Assembly: GCF_019091135.1 (NCBI RefSeq)
Contig: NZ_JAGXJW010000026.1
Coordinates: 1-64,000 of the forward strand
Source: Cohnella sp. GbtcB17
Lineage (GTDB): Bacteria > Bacillota > Bacilli > Paenibacillales > Paenibacillaceae
Direction: 5' to 3'
DNA length: 64,000 nt
A program made the translations under genes and the position numbers. Of the stretch, positions 24,950 to 32,944 are shown in pieces; position 1 is the first letter of the stretch, and every line of letters starts with the position of its first letter. The notes below the pieces were generated by a model that was given only the letters and a program-made list of their open reading frames with translations, had not been told where the DNA came from and made no database searches.

Positions 24950-26747
24950 CCTTCGTTTCCTCCTTGTGCACCTGATTCCTTAACGTCAACGTAAACGTCG
25001 TTCCGTACGCGCTGCTGCTTTCAAAAGAAACGCCGCAATCGTCGCCATATAGCAGCTTGATTCTCGCTTGAACGTTCAGCAAGCCAATGGAAGAACGGTT
25101 TTCGACCGACTCTCCGTATTTAGGCGTCCCGGCTAACCTTGCACGGAGCCATTCCTGTCTTTCCGAGTCGATCGACATGCCGTTGTTCCAAATTTTCACC
25201 TGTACGCGATCTCCGTCTTCTAATGTCGCTTCGATCCTGACGATTCCGGAATGACGGCTTCGGCTAACGCCATGAAGAATGCTGTTCTCCACGATCGGCT
25301 GCAGAAGCATCTTTGGAATCGGCGCTTGCTCCAACCCCGGTTCGACGTATATCAAATAATCGAATTTCTCTTCGAACCGTATCTTCTGGATAGACAAATA
25401 CAACCGGATTTGTTGAATTTCCGTCTCCATCGTCGAGATATCTTCGCCGCTAATATTGTAACGAAACATTTTGGCAAGCGATCTGCTAATAAACGATATT
25501 CTGGCATCTCCGTCGATGGCGGATAAACTATCGATGATGCCGAGCGTATTATAAAGAAAATGAGGATTGATCTGGGATTGCAAGCTTTTGATTTCCGCGT
25601 TTTTCTTTGTGATTTCTGATTCATATACCTTCATAATAAGACGGTTGATTTCCTTGGCCATTCGGTTGAACGACGACGTGATGTATCCTAACTCGTCATA
25701 GCTTCTAACCGGGAGGCTCACCGCGTAATTTCCGACTTCGATCGCCTTCATGCCTTTGCTTAATTCTTTAAGGGGAGTAATCGTCCGAGAGTAAAAAAAT
25801 CCGGCTAGCAGCATGGAGAAAAGCAGGCTTAAAGATCCGAATACGATGGTACTCTTCGTAAAATCGTTTACCGGTTTAATGAGCAGCTTAACGGGCATCA
25901 TCGTCACGAGCATCCAGTCGGATCTCTCCAATTTCTCGTAAAGGACCAAAGCCGATCCGAAATCCCTTTTTGAATAGAAGTGTCCGCCTTTCGCTTTCTT
26001 AACGGATTTCAGATCGTCGGGACGAAGCAGGGATTCGCCTCGTTCCTCCGGAACGAGGGAATGCACGATGGTACCGTCGGTCGCCTTGACAATATAAGTG
26101 CGGTTAGACGGGTCTCCCTCTACTTTCTTGAACCATTGATCTAACGAATCGAAAGATAGATTGTACATCATGACTCCGATGATCGGACCCGGAGAAGTGA
26201 GTGAGATACTTCGAATGGCTTGCGCAAAAGTAAGCGTCTGCTCCATCTGGTCTGCATTTAATCCGTATATCGTCGATGGAACCCACACGCCTTTGCCGCT
26301 CGCTTCGATGGCGATTCGGGCAATGCGCGCCTTCTCTTCCGGCAGCATATCCGGGATCGCGTTTCCGGCTCTTAGGGAGAATCCGTTTAACTGGTCGACG
26401 GTAATCGACCACACGATGGGGTTGTCGTTCACATAAATCGTAAAATCGCCCGTGTATTTGCTCAGCGCGTCCGGGTTGCTGCCCATGCTTTGGACGAACT
26501 TCTGAAATTCAAAATCCCTAAAGTTGCTCCAAGCGAAGCCGCGAACATTTTCCAAATAGGAATTGAACGCGACCGCGGACTGCTGCATCGCTCTTTCGCT
26601 TGTCTCGACGGCCTGCCGCTTTAAATCCCCTGCCGTGCGGGAATAAAAATTTGCCACGAGCACCGACACCGTGAGCACGATAATGAGAAAGGACGTGAGC
26701 ATCATTTTTCGGTACATGGATCTGCCGAAATAGCGGAAAATAAACAA
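24930..26747 (-). CDS. Membrane sensor histidine kinase (YesM-like)
   Basis: About 605 aa. TM1 (MLTSFLIIVLTVSVLVANFY), an extracellular Cache-like sensor of about 260 residues, TM2 (TIVFGSLSLLFSMLLAGFFY), HAMP, a His_kinase domain with the phospho-histidine in LQSQINPHFLYNTLGIIDSL, and an HATPase_c domain (QPIVENSILHGVSR; GIGLL-type box as SIGLLNVQARIKLLYG). Senses an extracellular carbohydrate signal and phosphorylates the adjacent AraC regulator. The start is uncertain: the first possible is TTG at 26747, an ATG 30 nt later also lacks a clear ribosome site. Confidence 0.92.
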   Translation of the reverse strand: MFIFRYFGRSMYRKMMLTSFLIIVLTVSVLVANFYSRTAGDLKRQAVETSERAMQQSAVAFNSYLENVRGFAWSNFRDFEFQKFVQSMGSNPDALSKYTGDFTIYVNDNPIVWSITVDQLNGFSLRAGNAIPDMLPEEKARIARIAIEASGKGVWVPSTIYGLNADQMEQTLTFAQAIRSISLTSPGPIIGVMMYNLSFDSLDQWFKKVEGDPSNRTYIVKATDGTIVHSLVPEERGESLLRPDDLKSVKKAKGGHFYSKRDFGSALVLYEKLERSDWMLVTMMPVKLLIKPVNDFTKSTIVFGSLSLLFSMLLAGFFYSRTITPLKELSKGMKAIEVGNYAVSLPVRSYDELGYITSSFNRMAKEINRLIMKVYESEITKKNAEIKSLQSQINPHFLYNTLGIIDSLSAIDGDARISFISRSLAKMFRYNISGEDISTMETEIQQIRLYLSIQKIRFEEKFDYLIYVEPGLEQAPIPKMLLQPIVENSILHGVSRSRHSGIVRIEATLEDGDRVQVKIWNNGMSIDSERQEWLRARLAGTPKYGESVENRSSIGLLNVQARIKLLYGDDCGVSFESSSAYGTTFTLTLRNQVHKEETKDEIHRS

Positions 26748-26890
26748 CGCAACCAGAGAGCGTCACCGTCCTAATGAAAATGGATCTATTTTCTCCATCT
26801 TACAACAAACCTCCGTTCTTTTTTTCAATCGTTCAGCCGCCGGAATATGAAATTATGAATGTACGGATATGAAATTCATAAGGTCACAAA

Positions 26891-26925
26891 GCGGCTAGGC
26901 GCAGTTTCATACTGCTCCTAGCCGC
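26891..26925 (-). terminator. Hairpin terminator after racemase gene
   Basis: Inverted repeat GCGGCTAGG..CCTAGCCGC with an inner GCAGT/ACTGC stem; short T-rich tail on the minus strand. It closes the racemase gene and separates it from the sensor kinase gene. Confidence 0.65.
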
Positions 26926-26952
26926 CTTGAATTAGCCATATTTAATCACTTT

Positions 26953-27651
26953 CTACCTCTCATTCAAAGCGAAGTCAACAGCACATTCAGCATGAAGTCT
27001 TGTTGTATCATAAATCGGTATAGGGCAATCGTCTTGTGAAATGAGAAGCGTAATTTCTGTACATCCAAGAATTACAGCTTCTGCTCCCTGTTGAACAAGA
27101 CGATTGATGATGTTTATGTAGGATTGCTTAGACGCTTCTTTTACAATTCCAAGACAGAGTTCTTGATAAATGATGTCATGTATGACCATTCTGTCCGCTT
27201 CATTTGGAACAATAACCTCAAGTCCAAAGCGTTCAACAAGTCTACCTTTGTAAAAGTCTTGCTCCATCGTAAAAGCAGTCCCCAGCAAAGCTACCTTTTT
27301 AATACCGTCTTTAATAATTTCGATTGCTGTTGAATCTGCGATATGTATTAAAGGGATAGATATCGACGTTTCAACTTCGTTTGCCATTTTATGCATCGTA
27401 TTGGTACATATGAGTAAGAGCTCGGCTCCACCTTTTTCTAGTTTTTGTGCCGAGTCCATCATAATTCTAGTGGCTTCATCCCAATTTCCTTGATCTTGTA
27501 AATCCTTAATTTCTTGAAAATCCACCGAATACATGAGACTTTTAGCGGAGTGATGGCCGCCTAACTTTTCTTTTACACGTAGATTGATGATTTGGTAATA
27601 GAGCAAAGATGACTCCCAACTCATTCCACCAATAAGACCTATTGTTTTCAT
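26953..27651 (-). CDS. Aspartate/glutamate racemase family protein
   Basis: 232 aa, the usual length of aspartate-racemase-like enzymes. N-terminal MKTIGLIGGMSWESSLLYYQ and the two catalytic cysteines of the family in LLICTNTMHKMA and VILGCTEITLL are all present, so it should be an active cofactor-independent amino-acid racemase (aspartate or related substrate). GGAGG is 10 nt before the ATG. More AT-rich than the flanking carbohydrate loci. The next gene upstream is a reduced aldo/keto reductase remnant. Confidence 0.88.
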   Translation of the reverse strand: MKTIGLIGGMSWESSLLYYQIINLRVKEKLGGHHSAKSLMYSVDFQEIKDLQDQGNWDEATRIMMDSAQKLEKGGAELLLICTNTMHKMANEVETSISIPLIHIADSTAIEIIKDGIKKVALLGTAFTMEQDFYKGRLVERFGLEVIVPNEADRMVIHDIIYQELCLGIVKEASKQSYINIINRLVQQGAEAVILGCTEITLLISQDDCPIPIYDTTRLHAECAVDFALNER

Positions 27652-27679
27652 TCGATTCTTGCCTCCACTAAGTATTGAC

Positions 27680-27864
27680 TTAAATAATGTCGAGTTGAAC
27701 CTTACTACTCGGTTTGGGGAACGCTTCCTTTAACATCTCCAAGTCTTTCTCGGTAAGCTCTGCTTCCTCTCCAGTAAAGAAGATAAAGATCAAGGCGGTC
27801 CCCCCATATGCCACGTACCTTGGCCGAATCTGGGCAAAGAAGTTCCGTCAAGGAGGGTTACCAT
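27680..27864 (-). pseudogene. Aldo/keto reductase remnant: both ends kept, middle deleted
   Basis: From an ATG at 27864 with a GGGGGTAGGAG site the minus strand reads MVTLLDGTSLPRFGQGTWHM, the typical N-terminus of bacterial aldo/keto reductases, then hits a stop four residues later. In another frame the sequence continues as ELTEKDLEMLKEAFPKP.. SSKVQLDII and stop at 27680, the typical C-terminus of the same family. About 220-230 central residues with all catalytic residues are missing. The ribosome site is intact, so a useless 24-residue peptide may still be made. A clear case of internal deletion. Confidence 0.75.
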
Positions 27865-27933
27865 GCTCCTACCCCCTGTTATATTGGTCTTCATACATTC
27901 TAACTCAACTTTCGCAGCATAAAACAAGCTAAA

Positions 27934-28377
27934 TCATATCATCAACTCTTCGTCTATCGGATATTCCCATAATCCCAATTTACCCTTCGCCGGAATGTAG
28001 GGCTTCAACTGACGGAAACCCGCTATTTCCCAAGCAAAATAACCTGGACTGTAATCGCCCAACAGCAAGTCATCTCCCGTCACAACCTTCCCGCAATCCA
28101 AAATGGCTGACGTATGATTAGCTTCGATGACCCGATAACAATTTGTAAGCTCGCAAGTGGCAAGGATAACCCCCGTAGGGAGGCTTTGTTCCGTAAAGCC
28201 ATTCTTGGCGAGTAAAGAACGTATGGGCTCGTGCTTGCAGACCTGCTTATCGACTTTCTGACTTGCATGAATGGCCAACGGTCCGCGATACCTTGTCTTC
28301 CAGGATCTGGTTTCATATAGAGTCTCGCCTTGGACAAGCAGAGTCGCCCATGGTTGAATCATGGATAGTACTTTCAT
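27934..28377 (-). CDS. ASCH-domain protein
   Basis: 147 aa from the ATG at 28377 (GGAG 9 nt upstream; an ATG 15 nt earlier lacks a site). ASCH proteins have a PUA-like beta-barrel thought to bind RNA or modified nucleosides. The family signature is visible: LSMIQPWATLLVQGETLYETRS near the start, RGPLAIHASQKV, ATCELTNCYRV, GYFAWEI and the C-terminal PAKGKLGLWEY. A 58-bp piece of a close copy lies at 13440-13497. It has no obvious functional partner here. The ribonuclease activity known for some ASCH proteins is not proven for this one. Confidence 0.88.
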   Translation of the reverse strand: MKVLSMIQPWATLLVQGETLYETRSWKTRYRGPLAIHASQKVDKQVCKHEPIRSLLAKNGFTEQSLPTGVILATCELTNCYRVIEANHTSAILDCGKVVTGDDLLLGDYSPGYFAWEIAGFRQLKPYIPAKGKLGLWEYPIDEELMI

Positions 28378-28436
28378 TCCTATACGCTCCATTGCTGTTC
28401 ATAATGAATTTACTATTCCCCAAACATAATCCCATA

Positions 28437-28464
28437 AAACAAAAAAGCCGCGAATGCTGCGGCT
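28437..28464 (-). terminator. Rho-independent terminator
   Basis: Hairpin AGCCGCAGCATTCGCGGCT followed by TTTTTTG on the minus strand, 27 nt after the stop of the 168-residue hypothetical gene. Confidence 0.85.
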
Positions 28465-28490
28465 AATAATGGGACAATGCTTTTGACTTC

Positions 28491-28997
28491 TTATAACACC
28501 GTTGGATTGTTAATAACTAACCACATATTTTCTTCATCGTACCCGACAACTTTGCCTGTTACTTTGTGTCCTGGATAAAGATTTTCTGGTGCCGTGCTGC
28601 CTTTGCACTTGTTATAATCAGCCACACAAATTACATGCTCCGCAATGCTTATAATAACTCCTTGAGGATAAAACACTTCTATTATGCCCTCAGCTTCTGA
28701 ATCAATAGGAAATCTTAATTTTGTTATGTCCCATTTATCATTTAATCCTTCTTTATATACATTCCATATACCATAAAATTGCTTTCTACTAATTTCTGAA
28801 CCACCATACTTAATTATTTCTTTTACATCCAGTAGCCCTTCAGCTAAATAATAATGACGTTCTTCATCTTTTCGGTTGGAAGCTATGTATTTGTTTGGTG
28901 TTACTGCAATCTGTTTTATTGCATAACCATCTAAACTTTCTACGTAAATAGTGCCTCTAATAATATCATCGTCAATCCACTTGAAATAGCGATTCAT
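28491..28997 (-). CDS. Hypothetical protein, 168 aa
   Basis: Not recognised. It is soluble and acidic to neutral with no signal peptide or membrane helix; beta-rich by eye. Stretches such as KWIDDDIIRGTIYVESLDGY and the tail GHKVTGKVVGYDEENMWLVI suggest a small barrel near the C-terminus. AAGGAAGG precedes the ATG and a clean terminator follows, so it is a single expressed gene. AT-rich compared with the flanking sugar loci, suggesting acquisition. Confidence 0.75.
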   Translation of the reverse strand: MNRYFKWIDDDIIRGTIYVESLDGYAIKQIAVTPNKYIASNRKDEERHYYLAEGLLDVKEIIKYGGSEISRKQFYGIWNVYKEGLNDKWDITKLRFPIDSEAEGIIEVFYPQGVIISIAEHVICVADYNKCKGSTAPENLYPGHKVTGKVVGYDEENMWLVINNPTVL

Positions 28998-29030
28998 AAA
29001 GTTTCCTTCCTTAAACGATTGAGTCTCAAG

Positions 29031-29836
29031 TTAAACTTGTTTTCGTGCCTTGATCACAAATGTCACTGGAAGCATCTTTGCTTTTTTGGCAAAATCGCTG
29101 TCGTTTGATCGCATCATTTCATCATCGGATTCCTCAATCATTTGCTCTATGGCAAATCCCGCTTTTGCCAATGCATTCACATAAGTCGATAGTTTACGGT
29201 CCGCTAAGGCTAGCGCATTTTCCCCGAGCGTTACCGAATACCAGGACTCATCAAAGTAACATTTTTTAAAAACAAGCCTATCATTCTCTGCAACAACACA
29301 TTTGTGTATAGGGTGAGACCAACTGAAAATAAATACTCCGTCTTTTTTTAAATAGGAAGCAATTCGGCAAAAGGTGCCTTCAAGGTCGGTGGTCCAGCCT
29401 ATGGCATAAATCGAATAAACAAAGTCGAAATAGCCCTCAGGTATGCCGCATTCTTCTTCCATGGGGGAACAGATTAATGTAGCTGAAAGACCGCACGCCG
29501 TCAAATGCCGCTTTGCCTTTTCAATTTGGTTCGCCGATAAATCCATTCCCAAAGTTCAGAAACGTTTCGTTCCCCGAGATATTGCAAGGATTGACCGCTT
29601 CCACAGCCCACTTCGAGTACCTTCTTTCCTTTGACATTGCCAAAAAGCTGCAGCTTATCTTCAGAGACAAATGCTCCATAATGCGGGAGGGCGATTGGTC
29701 CTAAAATATCATTTCCTTTTGAATTCCAAAATGAGCTATTTGTTTCGTGAATATTAAGCTTATCCATATCGACAGTGAAGGCACCAACCTCACCACCGCC
29801 AATAATTTTTGCGCTATATACAGAATTGTTGTCCAT
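29031..29836 (-). pseudogene. Class I SAM-dependent methyltransferase, single frameshift
   Basis: The gene starts at the ATG at 29836 after GGGGGG and reads MDNNSVYSAKIIGGGEVGAF up to the SAM-binding motif KVLEVGCGSGQSLQYLGERN. At about 29548-29556 the frame is lost; the remainder (GMDLSANQIEKAKRHLTACG to KAKMLPVTFVIKARKQV, stop 29031) is in another frame. Adding one G in the run at that point restores one protein of about 268 aa with motifs I (GCGSG), II and post-motifs in place. Either a recent inactivating mutation or a sequencing error in a homopolymer. Substrate unknown. Confidence 0.8.
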
Positions 29837-30000
29837 GCCATCGTCCCCCCTAAACAGGCTAAATACATTATTTGATCTGACCTTTTTCAGCAATAAGAGT
29901 ATAAATGGATGGAATTCTGTTTTCAATTCCTTCCGGGGCTTCCTTAGTTTGATCAAGAAGATGGCATCCGCGTCAGTCGAGACGCGCCACCGCCCCAAGG

Positions 30001-30037
30001 AAAAACAAAATCCCCTCAATTACTCGTTTGAGGGGAT
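30001..30037 (-). terminator. Rho-independent terminator after hxlR
   Basis: Hairpin ATCCCCTCAA / TTGAGGGGAT with a T-rich tail (TTTTGTTTTT) on the minus strand, 20 nt after the hxlR stop. Confidence 0.88.
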
Positions 30038-30056
30038 GCGGGCTGGGCGGATTAAA

Positions 30057-30449
30057 TTAAGCGTCGGAGACTGCGGTCTCTAGGCCCGTCTTGTCATCCT
30101 TCCAAATGACCTGTTCGCCGTAACTTTTGCCCCAATTGTACATCATCTTCAGCACAGGGATGAGACTCTCGCCGTGCTCCGTCAACGTATATTCCACATG
30201 AGGCGGGACGACAGGGTACACTTTTCGGAAAACCAGCTGGTCTTCCTCCAATTCACGCAGCTGATTGGTCAGCATTTTCTGCGTAATGTGCGGGATCAGC
30301 TTTTTCAGCTCGCTGAACCGTTTGGTGCCCTCCAAGCCAAGATGCCACAATATAATTAACTTCCATTTGCCGCCGATCACCGCCAGAGTCAGTTCCTTCT
30401 CGCAGTTGATCGTCGTCAAATCGATTCGATCCTTGATCTCCGTCGCCAT
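30057..30449 (-). CDS. hxlR: HxlR-family transcriptional regulator, likely activator of hxlAB
   Basis: About 130 aa winged-helix regulator. The family core [20 protein letters not shown] and [52 protein letters not shown] is complete, including the cysteine used in electrophile or formaldehyde sensing in several members. Start placed at the ATG at 30449, 7 nt from GGAGG; an ATG 6 nt earlier touches the ribosome site. It stands directly downstream of hxlBA on the same strand but after a terminator and with its own promoter, unlike B. subtilis where hxlR is divergent. The assignment to hxlR rests on family plus neighbourhood. Confidence 0.87.
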   Translation of the reverse strand: MATEIKDRIDLTTINCEKELTLAVIGGKWKLIILWHLGLEGTKRFSELKKLIPHITQKMLTNQLRELEEDQLVFRKVYPVVPPHVEYTLTEHGESLIPVLKMMYNWGKSYGEQVIWKDDKTGLETAVSDA

Positions 30450-30468
30450 CGTCATCCCTCCTCTAGGC

Positions 30469-30498
30469 AGTATACAACGAGCTATTACAGGTTGTAAA
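30469..30498 (-). promoter_or_regulatory. Sigma-A-type promoter of hxlR
   Basis: Minus strand: -35 TTTACA (30498-30493), 18-nt spacer, -10 TATACT (30474-30469), 20 nt before the start codon. Confidence 0.5.
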
Positions 30499-30529
30499 AG
30501 CTTATACTTTCCATTTGGAAACTAAAGAA

Positions 30530-30557
30530 CAGCCCCCGCCGCAAGCGGCGAGGACTG
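30530..30557 (-). terminator. Terminator of the hxlAB operon
   Basis: Stem-loop CAGTCCTCGCCGC / GCGGCGGGGGCTG with TTCTTTAG tail on the minus strand, 27 nt past the hxlB stop. Confidence 0.7.
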
Positions 30558-30584
30558 TCGGACATTCGTGCGGCGGGTAGCGGC

Positions 30585-31142
30585 CTACTCCAAGTTGGCA
30601 TGCCTGCCGTACATCCGGCCGGTATCCTGCCCTTGTTTTTCCATGATTCTTAGAATTACAGCATCGTAAAAGAGCAATAACGTCTGTTCAAACAGCGAAG
30701 CCATCGGCTGAATGGTCGCATGGCTGCCACTTGCTTGATCCTTGGGCGCCCCGGGCAACTTGACCACCGCATCCGCCAAGCTTCCGATCGTCGACTCGGG
30801 CGCGATCGTGACGGCCGCCACGGATGCGCCGAGACTTTTCGCTTTTTGCGCCATCGGGATCAAGCTTTTGGTTTCTCCCGAGCCCGTGCCGACGATCAGG
30901 ACGTCGCCTTGGTCGATGCCGGGCGTGACCGTCTCCCCGACCACGTAAGCGTGAATGCCGCTATGCATGAGACGCATGGCGAACGCCCGTCCCATCAGTC
31001 CCGATCTTCCCGCCCCGACGACAAACACCTTGTTCGATCGCAAGATGAGATCCGCCAACGTCTCGGCTTCGGTATCGGCGATCTGTGCCACGGACTGCTG
31101 GAGCTCCTTGACGATCTCGGCGACATATTGGGTCGCTTCCAT
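30585..31142 (-). CDS. hxlB: 6-phospho-3-hexuloisomerase
   Basis: Converts 3-hexulose-6-phosphate to fructose-6-phosphate in the ribulose monophosphate route of formaldehyde fixation. 185 aa, the normal length; SIS-domain fold with VFVVGAGRSGLMGRAFAMRL, HAYVVGETVTPGIDQGDVLI and the glycine/serine loop GTGSGETKSL. It starts 4 nt after the hxlA stop with only a weak ribosome site, so translation is coupled to hxlA. Confidence 0.95.
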   Translation of the reverse strand: MEATQYVAEIVKELQQSVAQIADTEAETLADLILRSNKVFVVGAGRSGLMGRAFAMRLMHSGIHAYVVGETVTPGIDQGDVLIVGTGSGETKSLIPMAQKAKSLGASVAAVTIAPESTIGSLADAVVKLPGAPKDQASGSHATIQPMASLFEQTLLLFYDAVILRIMEKQGQDTGRMYGRHANLE

Positions 31143-31146
31143 TCGC

Positions 31147-31779
31147 TTAGGCCAGGCTGACCAGTTTTTTCATTTCGGCTGCGGTCGCCTTTTTGTCCGA
31201 CTGGCCGGTGATGCCGCCGCCGACGATGACCAGGTCCGGCTGGGCTTTGATGACCTCGGGCAGCGTATCCAGCTTGATGCCGCCGGCGATAGCCGTTTTC
31301 GCCTGTTTGACGACACGTTTGATTGCCATTAGCTCCTCGAAGGAGTTTTTGCCCTCAGCTTGATGGTCGTATCCGGAATGAACGCAGATGTAATCCACGC
31401 CCAGCGCATCGATCTCTTGGGCTCTGCCTTCAATGTCCTTCACGTTGATCATGTCGACCATGATCTTTTTGTTCTGCTTGCGGGCTTCTTCGACGGCGCC
31501 TCGAATGGTCGAATCGTCGGATACGCCCAGCACGGTGACGATATCCGCGCCCGCTTCGGAGGCCTTCATGACCTCATAGCCGCCTGCATCCATGATCTTC
31601 AGATCGGCCAGCACGCGAAGCGAAGGAAATGCCTCTTTGATTTCCTTTACCGCCCGCAGTCCTTCGTTGATGACGACCGGCGTGCCGATTTCGACGATAT
31701 CTATATGCTCCGCCACTTCCGCGACGACCGCTTTCGCTCCGGGAATGTCTACAAGATCCAGCGCCAATTGAAGCTCCAT
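31147..31779 (-). CDS. hxlA: 3-hexulose-6-phosphate synthase
   Basis: Aldol-condenses formaldehyde with ribulose-5-phosphate; first step of the RuMP detoxification path. 210 aa, orotidine-5'-phosphate-decarboxylase-like TIM barrel with the conserved active-site strip VLADLKIMDAGGYEV (Asp-x-Lys-x-x-Asp) and the phosphate-binding end GIKLDTLPEV.. VIVGGGITG. AAGGAGAG lies 8-9 nt before the ATG. First gene of a two-gene operon with hxlB, with a promoter and HxlR-type operators upstream. Likely role here: handling formaldehyde released from plant cell-wall methyl groups. Confidence 0.96.
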   Translation of the reverse strand: MELQLALDLVDIPGAKAVVAEVAEHIDIVEIGTPVVINEGLRAVKEIKEAFPSLRVLADLKIMDAGGYEVMKASEAGADIVTVLGVSDDSTIRGAVEEARKQNKKIMVDMINVKDIEGRAQEIDALGVDYICVHSGYDHQAEGKNSFEELMAIKRVVKQAKTAIAGGIKLDTLPEVIKAQPDLVIVGGGITGQSDKKATAAEMKKLVSLA

Positions 31780-31825
31780 GAAATGATCTCTCCTTCAGCA
31801 TGATAATTGTTGCTTAGCTCTGCCT

Positions 31826-31882
31826 ATTGTAGAGTCATCGTTTCATTTTTGTAAGTAGGCACTTTCGCGTGAGGTAGTTACC
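31826..31882 (-). promoter_or_regulatory. hxlAB promoter with two HxlR-type operator half-sites
   Basis: Minus strand: -35 TTACAA (31854-31849), exact 17-nt spacer, -10 TACAAT (31831-31826). Immediately above the -35 are GGTAACTACCTC (31882-31871) and GTGCCTACTTAC (31862-31851), two direct repeats sharing CTAC(C/T)T about 20 bp apart; each is also a short inverted repeat (GGTA..TACC, AAGT..ACTT). Position and paired design match activation by HxlR as described for B. subtilis hxlAB. Confidence 0.65.
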
Positions 31883-31931
31883 TGGAGGAAACTATGGGGC
31901 GGCAAGTTACAGAATGTCCCAATTCGCAGCG

Positions 31932-32804
31932 CTAGCCGATCGTCTTCCGGTAACGGGCCAGTCCGAACATATAGAGCCCGTACGCTACGAACCCGAACGC
32001 CGCTACGCCGAGCAACCAGCGACCGTGCGGCTGCAGCGCGAGCTCGGCGAGCGCGTCGTCCAAGCCTTTCGTTTCTTCAGGATCGGAATAGACAGCGGTG
32101 CGTACGAGAAAATAACCGATCAGGCCGAATACGACGCCTCTGGCACACAGACCGAACTTCGCCGTAGCCACAAGGTACCGATACATAGCAGGTTTTATTT
32201 TATTCAATTTGAATGAGTCCGTAAAAGAGTTGCGAATCGCTTTGACGATCTCAATTATCCCGTATATAGCGAAGCCAAGTCCGGCTGCAGCTATTAACGT
32301 AGCGCCAAACGGTTGACGCAGAAATACGGCTGTCAGCGTCTGTTCGTTGTTATCCGAAGACGGCCGGCCGCCCAAGATCGTTTTCGCTGCATGATAGGTG
32401 ATTACCGCATAGAAGATTCCCCCGCCAAAACGAGAGGCGCGTACTAGGATTCCTTTTATGTCCCCTCCCTCATCGTCCGGATCCGCGAATGCTTGTACAA
32501 ACCGCCAAGCCGTGAATCCCGCCAGTCCGACGGCAAGAATGAGCAGCAGAATACCGCCTAACGGCTGCGCGCCGATCGTCTCAATGGCACCCTTCGTATC
32601 CGACGTTTCCTTTCGATGCCCGACCGCGGTCATCATGGCCAATGCCCCGATCATGATATAAACAGTCCCCTTTGCCGAGTAACCCGCTTTGGCGAATTTA
32701 TCGATCGCAGGCAACGCTTCGTGAATCGCCTTTCGTGATTTCGTTGTAGTCGAATCATGTATATGAATGTTCTGTGCGTATTTTTCCGTTTTAAGACCGC
32801 TCAT
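31932..32804 (-). CDS. DUF1206 membrane protein
   Basis: 290 aa, about six membrane helices arranged as three repeats of two helices, each beginning with a motif like AKAGYSAKGTVYIMIGAL, RFGGGIFYAVITYHAAKTIL or KFGLCARGVVFGLIGYFLV and ending with GLAGFTAWRFVQAF, GLGFAIYGIIEIVKA or AFGFVAYGLYMFGLAR. This triple repeat defines DUF1206; function unknown. The ribosome site is poor and a perfect palindrome sits 6 nt upstream of the ATG. Confidence 0.9.
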   Translation of the reverse strand: MSGLKTEKYAQNIHIHDSTTTKSRKAIHEALPAIDKFAKAGYSAKGTVYIMIGALAMMTAVGHRKETSDTKGAIETIGAQPLGGILLLILAVGLAGFTAWRFVQAFADPDDEGGDIKGILVRASRFGGGIFYAVITYHAAKTILGGRPSSDNNEQTLTAVFLRQPFGATLIAAAGLGFAIYGIIEIVKAIRNSFTDSFKLNKIKPAMYRYLVATAKFGLCARGVVFGLIGYFLVRTAVYSDPEETKGLDDALAELALQPHGRWLLGVAAFGFVAYGLYMFGLARYRKTIG

Positions 32805-32809
32805 CTTTC

Positions 32810-32825
32810 GGCGAAGATCTTCGCC
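32810..32825. promoter_or_regulatory. Perfect 16-bp palindrome before DUF1206 gene
   Basis: GGCGAAGATCTTCGCC lies 5 nt before the start codon, in place of a normal ribosome-binding sequence. It could be an operator or an RNA hairpin that limits ribosome access. Confidence 0.45.
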
Positions 32826-32911
32826 TTCGCCTTCCCTCCCCTCTAATTACAAGTCGAACCCTCATTACCCTTGTGACTAAGCACGCAAAACATATCTGGT
32901 ACCGCTACAAC

Positions 32912-32935
32912 AAAAAATCCGCGTTAGACGTGGAT
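32912..32935 (-). terminator. Rho-independent terminator
   Basis: Hairpin ATCCACGTCTAACGCGGAT then TTTTTTG on the minus strand, 9 nt after the stop of the 277-residue hypothetical gene. Confidence 0.8.
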
Positions 32936-32944
32936 CCCATCTCT

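Noticed and set aside
29860-30000. Recombinase fragment upstream of the frameshifted methyltransferase (WRVSTDADAIF)
   Set aside because: The short RVSTD match alone is not enough; no other resolvase motif is seen.
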